25,922 bases of DNA. Source: Cytidiella melzeri (Eukaryota > Basidiomycota > Agaricomycetes > Polyporales > Irpicaceae). The translations under genes were made by a program, and so were the position numbers. Of the stretch, positions 9,915 through 18,960 are shown piece after piece (the first letter of the stretch is position 1; every line of letters starts with the position of its first letter). Where the stretch lies: positions 1-25,922 of the forward strand of contig JABYQR010000504.1 in the NCBI GenBank assembly GCA_022592445.1, in the 5' to 3' direction. The notes below the pieces were generated by a model that ran no database searches, was not told where the DNA came from, and saw only the letters and a list, made by a program, of their open reading frames with translations.

Positions 9915-10155
9915 TAGTCTCGTACCCAGACGTCAGGGGAGACAGGGAGACACGGTCGCGGTGCTCCCGGAGGCAGTCGCTGGCGCTCCTTCCGTATATA
10001 GTAATTTTGTTCGTAGCCCAAATATATCGAATGATGGCGCGGATTGTTATTTTGTGCGCGTTCTGACGTCTGGTCTTTTTCGCCCGTCTGGGTGTAGATC
10101 ATCCCCCACGTGGCTTCACTTCTCAGATACAGACGGGCAATCTATGGGCGCCTGA
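9915..10155 (+). repeat. Left terminal inverted repeat
   Basis: Begins TAGTCTCG and runs to GGGCGCCTGA. It matches the reverse complement of 11555-11793 apart from small gaps near 9950-10000 and scattered substitutions. Inside, CAGACG-type motifs recur in both orientations (near 9928, 10067, 10084 and 10131), including two GACGTC palindromes, as expected for subterminal binding sites. Confidence 0.9.
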
Positions 10156-10208
10156 ATGTAGATAAGATCCTTCTGCGCTTAACCGCCCGTCTCCTGCCGG
10201 TCAACGTT

Positions 10209-11453
10209 TCAAAATTCGAGTGTGAACCTTACACAATGTACCGATGAATCCTTGTATACACACTGAAGCCGGGCAAGGTCCCGAGTTTTGAAGAAGACCA
10301 TGGTGCGAATGAGCGGTCTGTCTTCATCTACCTCGTCTAAGAGGAATTCCAATGCCTCGAAGTCGTTGTCACTTGCGACTGTGCGACAAATTATGGGAGT
10401 AATATTTGCGCGATCGTTACCCACGTTTAAAATGAATGTATTTCCCTTTGTGAGTGACAGAGTACTGATAAGCGAGTCTATCATAGATGGTGTGAGAGTA
10501 GCAGAGGCGGCGAAGATGGGCTTTCCGGGAAGGTAGGAGCGCGCTTTTTCGATTTCGCCGAACGCGGTACGAAACTTGTCTTTCCACTCGAGGACACAGT
10601 GCGCTTCGTCTATAACGGTTCCAATGATCTTCTTCGTCCATTCTGAGTTTCGCATCATCTTCGAGAAAACAGGGTGGCCGAAGATCATCTCCGGTGATGT
10701 GAGTATCACCCGAAATTGGTGGTCCAGCAGTTTCTACATGCAGTAGGTGAGAATTCGGTAGAGTGGAAGGATTGACACATACCTTGTGAAGAGTATTATC
10801 CCTCTTCCACATGTCTCCGTTGACAGCAAGAGCTGGGAGACCCATTGCGTTGCAGCGATCAGTCTGAAAAGTGCGCGCGCGCGAGTGCATATAAGGAGCT
10901 GATTAGCGTACGAAGGAGATATTGACGTGAGAAATACGGACCATGTCGTACTCGAGCTCATTCAAAGGAGAAATGATTACGAGCTTCGTTGTTTCCGTCT
11001 TGTCCGCGAGGAGAGCTTGTAAGAATGCGAGAGTCTTGCCCGAGCCTGTAGCGGAAGCCAGAATTACATCCATACCAAGAAGGAACGCCTCTCCTGGGTC
11101 AGCCTGATACCACTTCGGAGTCTTGTTTTGAGTCCTCTTCTGTGTTTCGACCTTCATAGCTTCCCGCGCTGCAGAGGACGAGTACTGTTGCTCCCGATCA
11201 GTTTCAGCTTGCTGGCGCACCCGGTCAAGGTTCCGGTAGCTTTCCGCATGCATTTTGGTCCTCGGAGCAAGCGGTTGCAGTCGTATGAGGAACTCTTGAT
11301 CTGATTCTTCGTCAACGGTAGATCGCTTGCGCTTTCTGGGAGTACTACGAGCAGGGGAAGGAGGTTTTGGAGATACAGAGCCGGCCAGTTCTTGAGGCAG
11401 TTCTACAAGAGGAAGGGCGGGTAAAAGTCTTCATAGTCAGATTCAAGGTCCAT
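10209..11453 (-). CDS. RecQ-like DEAH-box helicase, short form, four exons
   Basis: Exons 11453-11407, 11344-10942, 10863-10783 and 10733-10209 join in frame to 351 residues; introns are 62, 78, 49 bp. The start is the ATG opening MDLESDYEDFY, just inside the right TIR. A basic stretch TPRKRKR (residues 17-23) could be a nuclear signal. Helicase motifs: Walker A ATGSGKT (about 114-120), ISPLN (motif Ia), ILTSPEM, DEAHCV (219-224), SATL (254-257) and NDRANI (283-288). MVFFKTRD (322-329) starts the second RecA lobe. Motifs V and VI, the zinc-binding region and HRDC are absent, so the ATPase core is incomplete. An alternative last intron (GTAAGG donor near 10228, acceptor near 10169) would put 17 TIR-encoded residues at the end. 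Intact motif spacing across all exons argues for recent function or recent capture. Confidence 0.75.
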
Positions 11454-11554
11454 GTTGTTGGACTTAGCAAATCCCGTGGGCGGGGGACACGTTGAAGGCG
11501 AGGGAGACTGACTGACAACGGAGGGCGAGCGCGTCCCGAGGCGAGCAATGTTGA

Positions 11555-11793
11555 TCAGGCGCCAATAGATTGCCCGTCTGTATCTGAGAAGTGAAGCCAC
11601 GTGGGGGATGATCTACACCCAGACGGGCGAAAAAGACCAGACGTCAGCACGCACGCAAAGTAACAATCCGCGCCATCATTCGATATATTTGGGCTACGAA
11701 CAAAATTACTATATATAGGAACTGCCTCAGGGAGCCCCGCGACCGTCTCTGCCTTTGTCTCCCTGTCTCCCCTGACGTCTGGAACCGAGACTA
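11555..11793 (-). repeat. Right terminal inverted repeat
   Basis: Inverted partner of 9915-10155; the inner end starts TCAGGCGCC and the outer end is CGAGACTA. The helicase reads inward from this repeat, so its promoter probably lies in it. Confidence 0.9.
11709..11718 (-). promoter_or_regulatory. TATA-like box inside the right TIR
   Basis: Palindromic CTATATATAG, about 255 bp upstream of the helicase ATG. The left TIR has the related CGTATATAG, so both ends may drive inward transcription. Confidence 0.4.
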
Positions 11794-11802
11794 GTAAATC
11801 AG
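11794..11802 (+). repeat. Target-site duplication, right
   Basis: GTAAATCAG, identical to 9906-9914. Confidence 0.8.
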
Positions 11803-12202
11803 ATCCCTTGACAATATTTGCCACGAGTAGCAGCGATACGGAATAGGCTGACTATCATGACACGTACGGGCGGGGTTTATCTTTGCTCTTGATGCACCAT
11901 CCACTCATCCGTTGATGCAGACGAATCGGCAACTGGGCAGCAGTGATGAGGGTACTTTGAGTGTATTTTAGAGTTGTTTCTGTATTCTTAAACTCTCGAC
12001 TGCAACAGAAGAGTCGAATGGCTAGAAACAGATACATGTAGACGACACTGGCAGCGAGTGATCAATACATGTCCAAAAGTGTTCGAGAAAGCCTATATAT
12101 AGTATGGCTGGTATGAGTTGAAGACAATCTAAAACGAAAGAAATCCAGATGTACGAAAGCGTGTTTGTAAGAAAGAGTGGCAGTACTATTGGAGAGAATA
12201 TT
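11803..12202. other. Intergenic; 3' flank of the MFS gene
   Basis: No gene seen. A CTATATATAG at about 12091-12100 has no evident gene downstream on either strand. Confidence 0.4.
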
Positions 12203-14127
12203 CTATGCCGACGTCGCACGTTTCGACTTTGAACGGATGAACTTTCCGTATCTGTAGAACAAGAACGGAATCGGCACCATCGCTAGCGATATAAAGGCCC
12301 ACACGCTCGCAGCCCAGCCGTTCCCGAGGTTGTGATACATGGCGGTGATGAACAAGGGCATTGCGGCGCCAGAGCCGGAACGGACGACAGTCTTGGCAGC
12401 GAGCGCAGAAGCGACGTAACCAGGGAAGGCGTCGATGATGTATGCGTTGGCGGAGAAGTAGATGATGACCATTCCGAAACCAAAGGGAATGCCGGAACTG
12501 ACTGGGCCAACCCAGTTGCCTCCTCCTGGCATGACGGCGGGTGGACTTGTCCAGCCGAAGATGAACAGTGCTAGACGAGCGGATAAGGGGTAAGTGAAAT
12601 TCAATGAAGCCGCTAGGAGGGCGAGAAAAACGTACAAATTGGTACCCATATTGAACCAATAAGCATGCCCACGAGACGGTCTTCGGGTTCAGCTTTGCCA
12701 CCCTTGGCGGCGGCCCGTCGCATGTAATCTCTCTGAAGGAAAGGCATGACGAGCAGAGCAAGGCCAAGTCCAATCCAGACGGAGATGAAGGTGAGACCGA
12801 CAATACCGTCGTTCCACTGGTAGTTGCCGCCAAAGACAACTGGGAAACTGAAGAAGAAGGCGTATAGAAGGCCGTAGATGAGGGCGATGTAGAGGGAGAG
12901 GAGCAGGAGGATGGGCTCAGTGAGCAGCATTTCTGTGTAGCTGTTAGTGATGCCATTCGTCACAGACAAGCATTGAAAACAACGTACGGAATGGACGAAT
13001 GAGAGTGTCTTGCATCATTTGCGCGAACGGTACTTTGAAAAGTTCCTGTTCAGTGCGAATGTTCTCATCGCCAGTTTCTTTCCTGAGTCGTACAGCTCGT
13101 CTTTTGAGAATGACAGGCGGGTATGTCTCGGGGAGAGAGGCCTTCAAGATGAACATGGCTCCAGCGAAGATCAGGTTGACCCAGAACATCCATCGCCAGC
13201 CGACGGTTTCACCGACAAAGCCGCCAACAATGGGTCCAAGCACTGGTCCACCGTATGGAGCAGCGGCAAACAGGGCAATTGCAAAGCCGCGTTCTTCATT
13301 ATCCCAGATATCTGAGATCGTTCCACCGGCGAGAGTGAGAGGTGCTGAGGCGAAGATACCGCAGAAGAAACGACAGACGAGAAGCGTCTGGATGTTCTTG
13401 GCAACGGCGCATGGGATGATGAATAGTAGGTAAATGAAGCTGGGAATGATCCAAATCAATCTACGTCCAAGGACCTCGCTCTGTAGATGCACGATGAGCA
13501 CTACGAATGAATGTATGGAATTGATTAAAGACTTACAAGGGGTGACCAAAAGAGAGGACCAATACCGAAGCCACAGACCATGAGAGTGACACTCAAGTTC
13601 GTGACGACTTCTCCGGCATGTAACTCGGCTCGGATATCCTCGAAATCGCCAGTCACCACAGAGGATGCGAAGGCAACTTCAACTACGGAGAACGCGCAAA
13701 TGAAGGTGATCCCTATAGATTGGGTAGCGTGAGCTAAAAAGCAGCAATATATAAGCGGCGATAGACACTTACACCATCGATACAGCTTTGAATGGTTGCG
13801 GGGGTCCTCTAGATCGTTGGGCACGAACGTCACGAGCTGGACGTCCTTGAGTGCCCTGGCCTTTTCGGGATCCTCATATACGTGAGGTGTGTGATTCGGC
13901 AAGTGTGAAGGTATCGGATGCAAAGCCTTGTCTGCAGGAATGAATCCAGTTTTCGAGAGCACACGGTACTCGTCTGTGAAACCGCCTTCATCGATGTTTG
14001 TACTCTGAAATGGAAAGCTGAGGTCCACTGCATTGGGGTCGTGAGTTGGTGCAGAAGGGGCGGCATTCTTCTCATTCATGTCATCGCTCCCTAGCATGGT
14101 AGATGCGCTGCTGCTGGGTGTCTCCAT
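12203..14127 (-). CDS. MFS transporter, DHA1 drug/polyamine:H+ antiporter type
   Basis: Five exons (14127-13773, 13712-13537, 13480-12988, 12932-12636, 12570-12203) with introns of 60, 56, 55 and 65 bp join in frame to 562 residues, normal for the family. Residues 1-118 are a hydrophilic cytosolic N-terminus. The membrane part starts with WWITFICAFSVVEVAFASS. Motif A in loop 2-3 is WSPLSEVLGRRLIW; motif C of antiporters is GGPVLGPIVGG (about 254-264). The central loop (ETYPPVILKRRAVRLRKETG) separates the two six-helix halves. The second half carries LLTEPILLLLSLYIALIYG and GWTSPP, and the end is basic (FIRSKSKRATSA). It should sit in the plasma membrane and export small cations, drugs or polyamines; the substrate cannot be read from sequence. 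No lesion seen. A TC-rich leader and a TATA box lie upstream. Confidence 0.92.
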
Positions 14128-14137
14128 GGCAGGCGTC

Positions 14138-14159
14138 GGAGGAGGAGGAGGAGGAGGAG
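14138..14159. repeat. (GGA)n microsatellite in the MFS 5' leader
   Basis: About seven GGA units on the plus strand, read as a TCC polypyrimidine tract ending 10 bp before the transporter ATG. Confidence 0.85.
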
Positions 14160-14225
14160 AATGGGACGTGAGGAGGGGCGAATGGAAAGCGATAGTGTTG
14201 AACCATCCTCGAGAGCGGTCGCAGT

Positions 14226-14232
14226 CTTTATA
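14226..14232 (-). promoter_or_regulatory. TATA box of the MFS gene
   Basis: TATAAAG on the minus strand, about 100 bp upstream of the ATG at 14127. Confidence 0.5.
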
Positions 14233-15059
14233 CTGTCAGAGACGGAACCTTGCGGAAACTGGTTTGTGTTCACGGACGAAGGAGTGTCTGAGCGACGCGA
14301 TGCAACTTGGTTGTGGTCCAATGTGGCTGGGAGAACTTTCGGCCTCTATTTCCGCCCGCCGTCGTGTCCGAGTACGTCCGCGTCTATGCCAGTCCCGAAG
14401 CATGAGCGCGCGTCTCCTGAGCTAGTCGCTGATTGGCTTAGGCCTCTCGGGTGAATACGGAGGCAACCTCTCCACCTATCGTACCCGCAATATGAGAGCC
14501 TCATCAGACATACTATCGATGACCCATTGACAGTGAACTGGGGATAGGAAGTGAACTATTTGCTCGGGAGGGTACTTCCACTCATTCAACTGCCTCCAAA
14601 AAATCAGGCATATGTTTATATTGTATTGGACATAATATGTAAACTTTGTTACAGAAACTATAACTCTGCATGGTTGGAAAATTCGAATACCTCGGATTTG
14701 CATATAGTTCATGAGTTAATGGGCCTACTGAGGCAGCGCTGGTGTATACTTTGCGCAAATTCACAATGCACATTCAAATGGGTATATACTTCATGTAAAA
14801 ATACTTGTGTGTAATCAAGACCAATGTGGCAAGAGTATTGAGAGGTATACTCTCGATAGTGGAATGATAATGCCTCGTGCGCTAACACACACTCCAATCA
14901 GCACTGATTACCGGAATCAAGACCGGCACTGTTTGATTCAAACAGAGATCAATCAGTGATCGTCGGGGTACTGTTGTAGAACCCCTTTTGCAAACGGGTA
15001 CGCTGTTGCAAATCAGCCTCCAGCCTCAGTCACGCCTTGTTTCATCAGGGAACAAGTCT
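14233..15059. other. Intergenic region without a recognised gene
   Basis: Upstream flank of the MFS gene followed by AT-rich sequence. Frames are short and conflicting. Confidence 0.4.
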
Positions 15060-15295
15060 GCCGCTACGGGAGGCTACGTAGCAGTTGCAACAGTCGTAGT
15101 TATCGTAGACAAGTACCCTATCCTGGAGCGCTACGGATCACACCCCCAACTCCGTAGCACTCCGTACCATGTACTGTGTAGCACCGTAGCATTCCGTAGC
15201 ATTGTGATTAAGTTGTCGCTGCTCCGTAGTACTGGTAATGTAGCTCCTGTAGCTCTCGTAACGCATGTTTCTGGCAGACAATTGGTATTCCATTG
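15060..15295. repeat. Cluster of CGTAG/CTACG motifs
   Basis: About eight CGTAG and three CTACG motifs lie in 235 bp, with the longer CCGTAGCA(C/T)TCCGTA near 15152 and 15187. It is just past the 3' end of the DUF6532-like gene. Such clusters occur in subterminal parts of DNA transposons, but I found no matching end elsewhere in the window. Confidence 0.6.
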
Positions 15296-16180
15296 CGAAC
15301 AAATCAATAACATTAGCTAAACTATGAAGTTATGGTACCCGACTGGTACCGGTTACTGGGGTATCCGTCAACATTTAGTTGCTGTCGTCCTCATCCACCC
15401 AATTGTCCAAGTCCTGCAGCGCGTTCTCCTTTGCAACGTCCAAAAGTCCCAGAGGCTTGTCTTGTTTGCGCTCGATGCCCCCGAGGCGGCTGAAAGGTAT
15501 TGTGAGTTGTGAGACATGCATGTGTTGCAAACGACGATAAGCGGAACTCACAGGATTTTCTTGAACAGGCTATGGCAAATCTTGGTGGTGATGACGGGGC
15601 GCAGCTTGGCCCAGTCTTCGAGCTGGCCAAGGTGCTCTTTGACCACCTGACCGTAGGTGGTCTCACGGAACTCGGGGCCTTTTTGCTCCAGTCGCCCCGT
15701 TGCCCAGCGCATCAAACCAAAACGGACCTGTGTGTCTTATGTTATCAGCGACAACAGAAGGTTTGATTGATTCTTACATACCATGGCAAGCAACAGCGCG
15801 ATTGTTGGAAGTGGGAGTGGATCAAATAACGCGCTGAATTCGGCGCCAGGAGATGTGTCTCCGCGAAAGACCAGTTCTTGCAATGCGTGTCGAATGATCG
15901 ATACCTGTGCCAGCCCTCGAGGGGGATCGAGTGTGAATTCCTAAATGTGATGAGCTAATGTACAAAACCTTGTAGCATTGAACGTACCTCGTAACAATAC
16001 CGATTAGCGTCCTGAGCCTGTCCGATTGGCTGCAGTAGCCACGCCACCCGCTCTGCATTGGCTTTGGCGGTAGCGTCCTTCGATGTGTCAGTTTTGAGTC
16101 CGTATGTCTCCACTATCTTGCTGCAAATCTTGTCCCTGAGATGACCGCGAAAGCTTGAAGCTGTCATGGATGGCCTGACT

Positions 16181-16996
16181 AGCCCTTAATTTTCGCAATT
16201 TACATCTTGTTTTTATCTGTAAAACTCCGGGCTACAACCTAGTTTCAATTCTCTCTGCATAAACTCCTTTGCACGTCTATTAAGCGCCCATATCACGTGG
16301 CTTAGACGCTCCACACGGTCACATTACTTGCTACTACGTCACACTGGCATGTGACTTAGCTTAAGTAAGACCACATGGCTACAAGCACATGGCTCAGCCC
16401 ATAGCTAGGGTTTGACGTCATAGATACCGTCCACATGGGCTCCTTATTGTTCTTTCCCTATTGTTCTCTTTATGGAAGGATGTTCTCACAGGTGTGGGAA
16501 TGGAATACAATAGTTGGTCTCCTTTTAGATAGATTCTCTCACGAGTAGAGTTCTTGGCAAGGTCTAGACAATAGCTATTGTTCTACTTTAGGTAGTCCTT
16601 TTGTTCTTCGTTCACACGGCTTCTTGCAAAGCCTGCCCTCAACATGGTCTGTGCGCAGGTCCCTGAAGTCTATATATACTGCTACATGTACGCTCCTAGC
16701 CCCCCATCTCGACCTCTTGGTCTTTACTGGGCTAGGTAAGCAACCCCCTCTTGTACTACATAGCTGGTAGTCACAAATACTAACTTGGTCTTTACTGGGC
16801 TAGACATCTGCATAAGGTTTATAGCTGGTGAAAGCATTGTGCTCTACGCCTGCCACCACCTCCTCGTCGTTTTCCACTTCGTGTCCCTGTTTGTCACGTC
16901 GAGCCTTGTCTCCGTGTCAGAAGCACGACCAATAATCTGTTGGGGATCAGCAAGAGCTAACGAGAACTCATGAATACATACCACCGAATAGATACC
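16181..16996 (-). mobile_element. Interspersed repeat A+B, inserted in the DUF6532-like gene
   Basis: About 816 bp between direct repeats CCTGACT (16174-16180 and 16997-17003). Removing it with one repeat copy restores the host frame across the join (...DEAVR then PSMTASSF...). Segment B (16181-16775) and segment A (16776-16996) match 7306-7923 and 4543-4686 in inverted orientation. It has a TATA-like CTATATATA at 16670-16678, and CTAGCCCAGTAAAGACCAAG occurs twice about 60 bp apart. An alternative boundary reading on the minus strand is A|TC...CTAG|T, the Helitron rule. No protein of its own is recognised. Confidence 0.7.
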
Positions 16997-17419
16997 CCTG
17001 ACTGCCTCGTCGTCAGGGGAATAGCTGTGCTCGACCTCTTCGCAGCTAATCTGGAACACACTTCTTGCCCAAGTGTGCTGCGTGTCGTGATCTGGAAATG
17101 CAGATTCAGTCAATACTTTCAGCTGGTAACGTACGATAGCCCGCGATATGATTGTTGTGGTGATGCCGGTGTAATTGCTCTCTTTTGGTCTACCGTTGGT
17201 CGGCGCAGAGCCACCTTTGTACTCGACAGAGCTGTAGGCTTGGGGCGCTACATCAGACGCAGTACGTGGCTGCTTACGCTGCCTTCCTGCGTGTTTGTTT
17301 GGAGAAGGCCTCACGTGGTGACGGCCACTGGCACCTGTTGACACCGAAGGCTGCGCTTGTGGTCGTCTTCTCACCTCCTGGGCAGCAACAACCACAGCGC
17401 TGTTCACTCAATCCAAAGG

Positions 17420-17800
17420 TGACCCTGACCGGACTGAAGATGGAGCTCTTGAGGTAAGTGGAGATGATGCTGGTAAGGACACTTGACCGGAAGACTCGGA
17501 GTAGTGTGAGCGACGACGAGAGGGCGACTGAGAATGGCCATGAGAACTTGAGCACAGCGGCGAGTGACCACGCGAGCCTGAGTGCAGCAGCAAGTGACTG
17601 CGAGAGTGCAACAATGAGCGCTGACGAGAGGGTGGTGCACAAGAGCGTGACAGTGAGCGCTGACGAGAGGATGCACGGGATTGTGACAGTGAGCGGTGTC
17701 AAGAGGATGGTGCACGAGAGCGCGACTGTGAGCGCTGACGAGAGGGTAGTGGCGAGAGCGACTCTGAGCGATTGTGGAGAAACAAAGGTGGTGTTGGTTT
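17420..17800 (-). repeat. RS-rich coding repeats in the DUF6532-like gene
   Basis: In the gene's frame the minus strand encodes repeats of the type SRQRSLSRS plus APS/APP. At nucleotide level the motif is CGCTGACGAGAGG on the plus strand, recurring near 17619, 17658 and 17733. Such RS stretches are typical of disordered, phosphorylated nuclear regions. One repeat holds the TGA at 17699-17701 where the sister repeats have an arginine codon. Confidence 0.65.
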
Positions 17801-18577
17801 GGGATCGTTGACACAACGTTTCAGCTGCTTGAGTGGTTGGACCATGCTAATAACGCCTTTCGACTGGAACTAGAGATCATGTAGTGAGTACTGTATCAAC
17901 GGTGGTGGTGTCGCATCTGTACCTGGGACTCGTAGCCAATAATGTCGTTGTCTTCGTCTTCAGGTGGCCAGTCATCATCGCCACTGCCACAATTGAGCCC
18001 GTTGCTGTTCTCGCCATCTTTGTCGTCGCCTGCAGCATTATCTGGCTGTTTGGTTGTTGATGTCGCTGCTCGTTGTTGCTTTCCTGCAGGTGAATCAACA
18101 AGAGGTAAGGATATTGTAGGTAATTATGATGTTCTCACCTCGTGTTTGTGCTCGCTGCAATGTCTTGTTCTCATTCTCGAGCTTCTTGAGTCGCTTGAGG
18201 AGCTCGCTGTGGTCTGCAAGTGTTCATAGTCAGCGAAGAGTTGCCCGTAGTGAGTCAGAGGGTCACCTATGTCAGCCTGCTTCTTGGATTTCTTGCGCTC
18301 TCTTCGAGAAGCAGAGCGCCCCGGATTTGCTGGCTGTGGTTGCTGGGGAGTCTGTCCTGTGCCGGAGTCTGAGTCTGAGCCTGCTTTTTGTGCAGCAGCT
18401 TTTCGCTTTGCGGGCATTGCTAGGAGAAGGACAACACCAGGAAGAGCTTGACATGGCAGTAGAGAGACACAGAGATGACGCGCATGAAGCGAACACGTAC
18501 CCGGTAAAAAAACTCGAATCCCCACGGATCATCCCAAACGACTGTACTGCCAGGTCACAACTCACTTTTTGGTCTTC

Positions 18578-18960
18578 ATGTCTTCGACCAGCTTCCACAG
18601 ATGCTCTTATTGCGGGTGTACAAAACCCACTGTTCAAGGAATCCGAGCGCACATGAAGCTCAGTAGCTCATGCCGAGATGCGTGGGAAGCAAAGCTAAAC
18701 AGAAAACGATCGCTGTCAGTCTTGACCAACGATGATGAGGACTCTTTGCAACGTACCAGCCGTTGTCGTGAAGACACTGCACCCCACTCACCCAATGACC
18801 CCAACGACTCTAATACAGCGACAGAGCAGGCTTTTGAACCCCGTGCAGAGCAGGACCAAGCCGAGGAGGTTGTGGAGGAGGTATATGAGGCAGGGGGAAT
18901 CCCAGTGAACCCGTTTATAGACGACCTTGACACAAGAAACGCAGGGGCAAAGCTGGGTCG
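18578..18960 (+). pseudogene. Zinc-finger N-terminus, Plavaka/KDZ-type transposon ORF
   Basis: From the ATG at 18578 the frame reads MSSTSFHRCSYCGCTKPTVQ, then GIRAHMKLSSSCRDAW. The C-x2-C...H...C pattern with 'GIRAHM' and 'CRDAW' is the kind found at the start of Plavaka-type transposon proteins in mushrooms. An acidic Pro/Asn/Glu-rich linker follows. At 18961 the frame runs into the gypsy LTR and ends inside it. The gene was therefore cut by the retroelement, and its remaining part would lie beyond the element. It is head-to-head with the DUF6532-like gene, with 160 bp between the two ATGs. Family call is from motif recall only. Confidence 0.5.

Larger units (their letters stand above)
9915..11793. 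mobile_element. TIR DNA transposon carrying a helicase gene
   Basis: A 1,879-bp element bounded by inverted repeats of about 240 bp (9915-10155 and 11555-11793) and a 9-bp direct target duplication. Its outermost bases are TAGTCTCG on each side. The only gene inside is the minus-strand helicase. No transposase is present, so it is either non-autonomous or uses an unrecognised mechanism. Long TIRs with a 9-bp duplication suggest the Mutator/MULE group, but hAT- or Zisupton-like (8 bp) elements cannot be excluded because the boundary is ambiguous by one base. Confidence 0.85.
15375..18417 (-). pseudogene. DUF6532-like gene, split by a repeat and by two stops
   Basis: N-terminal exons: 18417-18267, 18213-18139, 18083-17923 and 17869 to about 16997 (introns 53, 55, 53 bp). 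C-terminal exons: about 16180-15988, 15940-15782, 15727-15552 and 15489-15375 (introns 47, 54, 62 bp). In order the protein has a basic start (MPAKRKAAAQKAG), a short coiled coil (LLKRLKKLENENKTLQ), an acidic segment, an RS-rich repeat region, then the domain: VRYQLKVLTESAFPD and DTQHTWARSVF, RGHLRDKICSKIVETYGL, FSALFDPLPLPTIALLLAM and YGQVVKEHLGQLEDW, ending DLDNWVDEDDSN. This order fits DUF6532, common in Agaricomycetes and of unknown function. In-frame TGA codons lie at 17699-17701 and 17408-17410, and an ~0.8-kb repeat interrupts the domain. Family name from recalled motifs. Confidence 0.65.

Noticed and set aside
10417..10890. 157-codon minus-strand frame overlapping the helicase
   Set aside because: Reads through an intron and shifts out of the helicase frame; it lacks all helicase motifs after the intron.
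12186..12956. 256-codon open frame on the minus strand
   Set aside because: It crosses introns of the MFS gene in another frame, is Ser/Pro/Arg-rich and lacks motifs; a shadow of the transporter.
12999..13433. 144-codon open frame on the plus strand
   Set aside because: Antisense to exon 3 of the MFS transporter, no motifs.
17274..17816. Hydrophobic 180-codon minus-strand frame and a plus-strand 117-codon frame
   Set aside because: Both are alternative readings of the RS-repeat DNA; the RS-coding frame is the one that joins upstream and downstream exons in phase.
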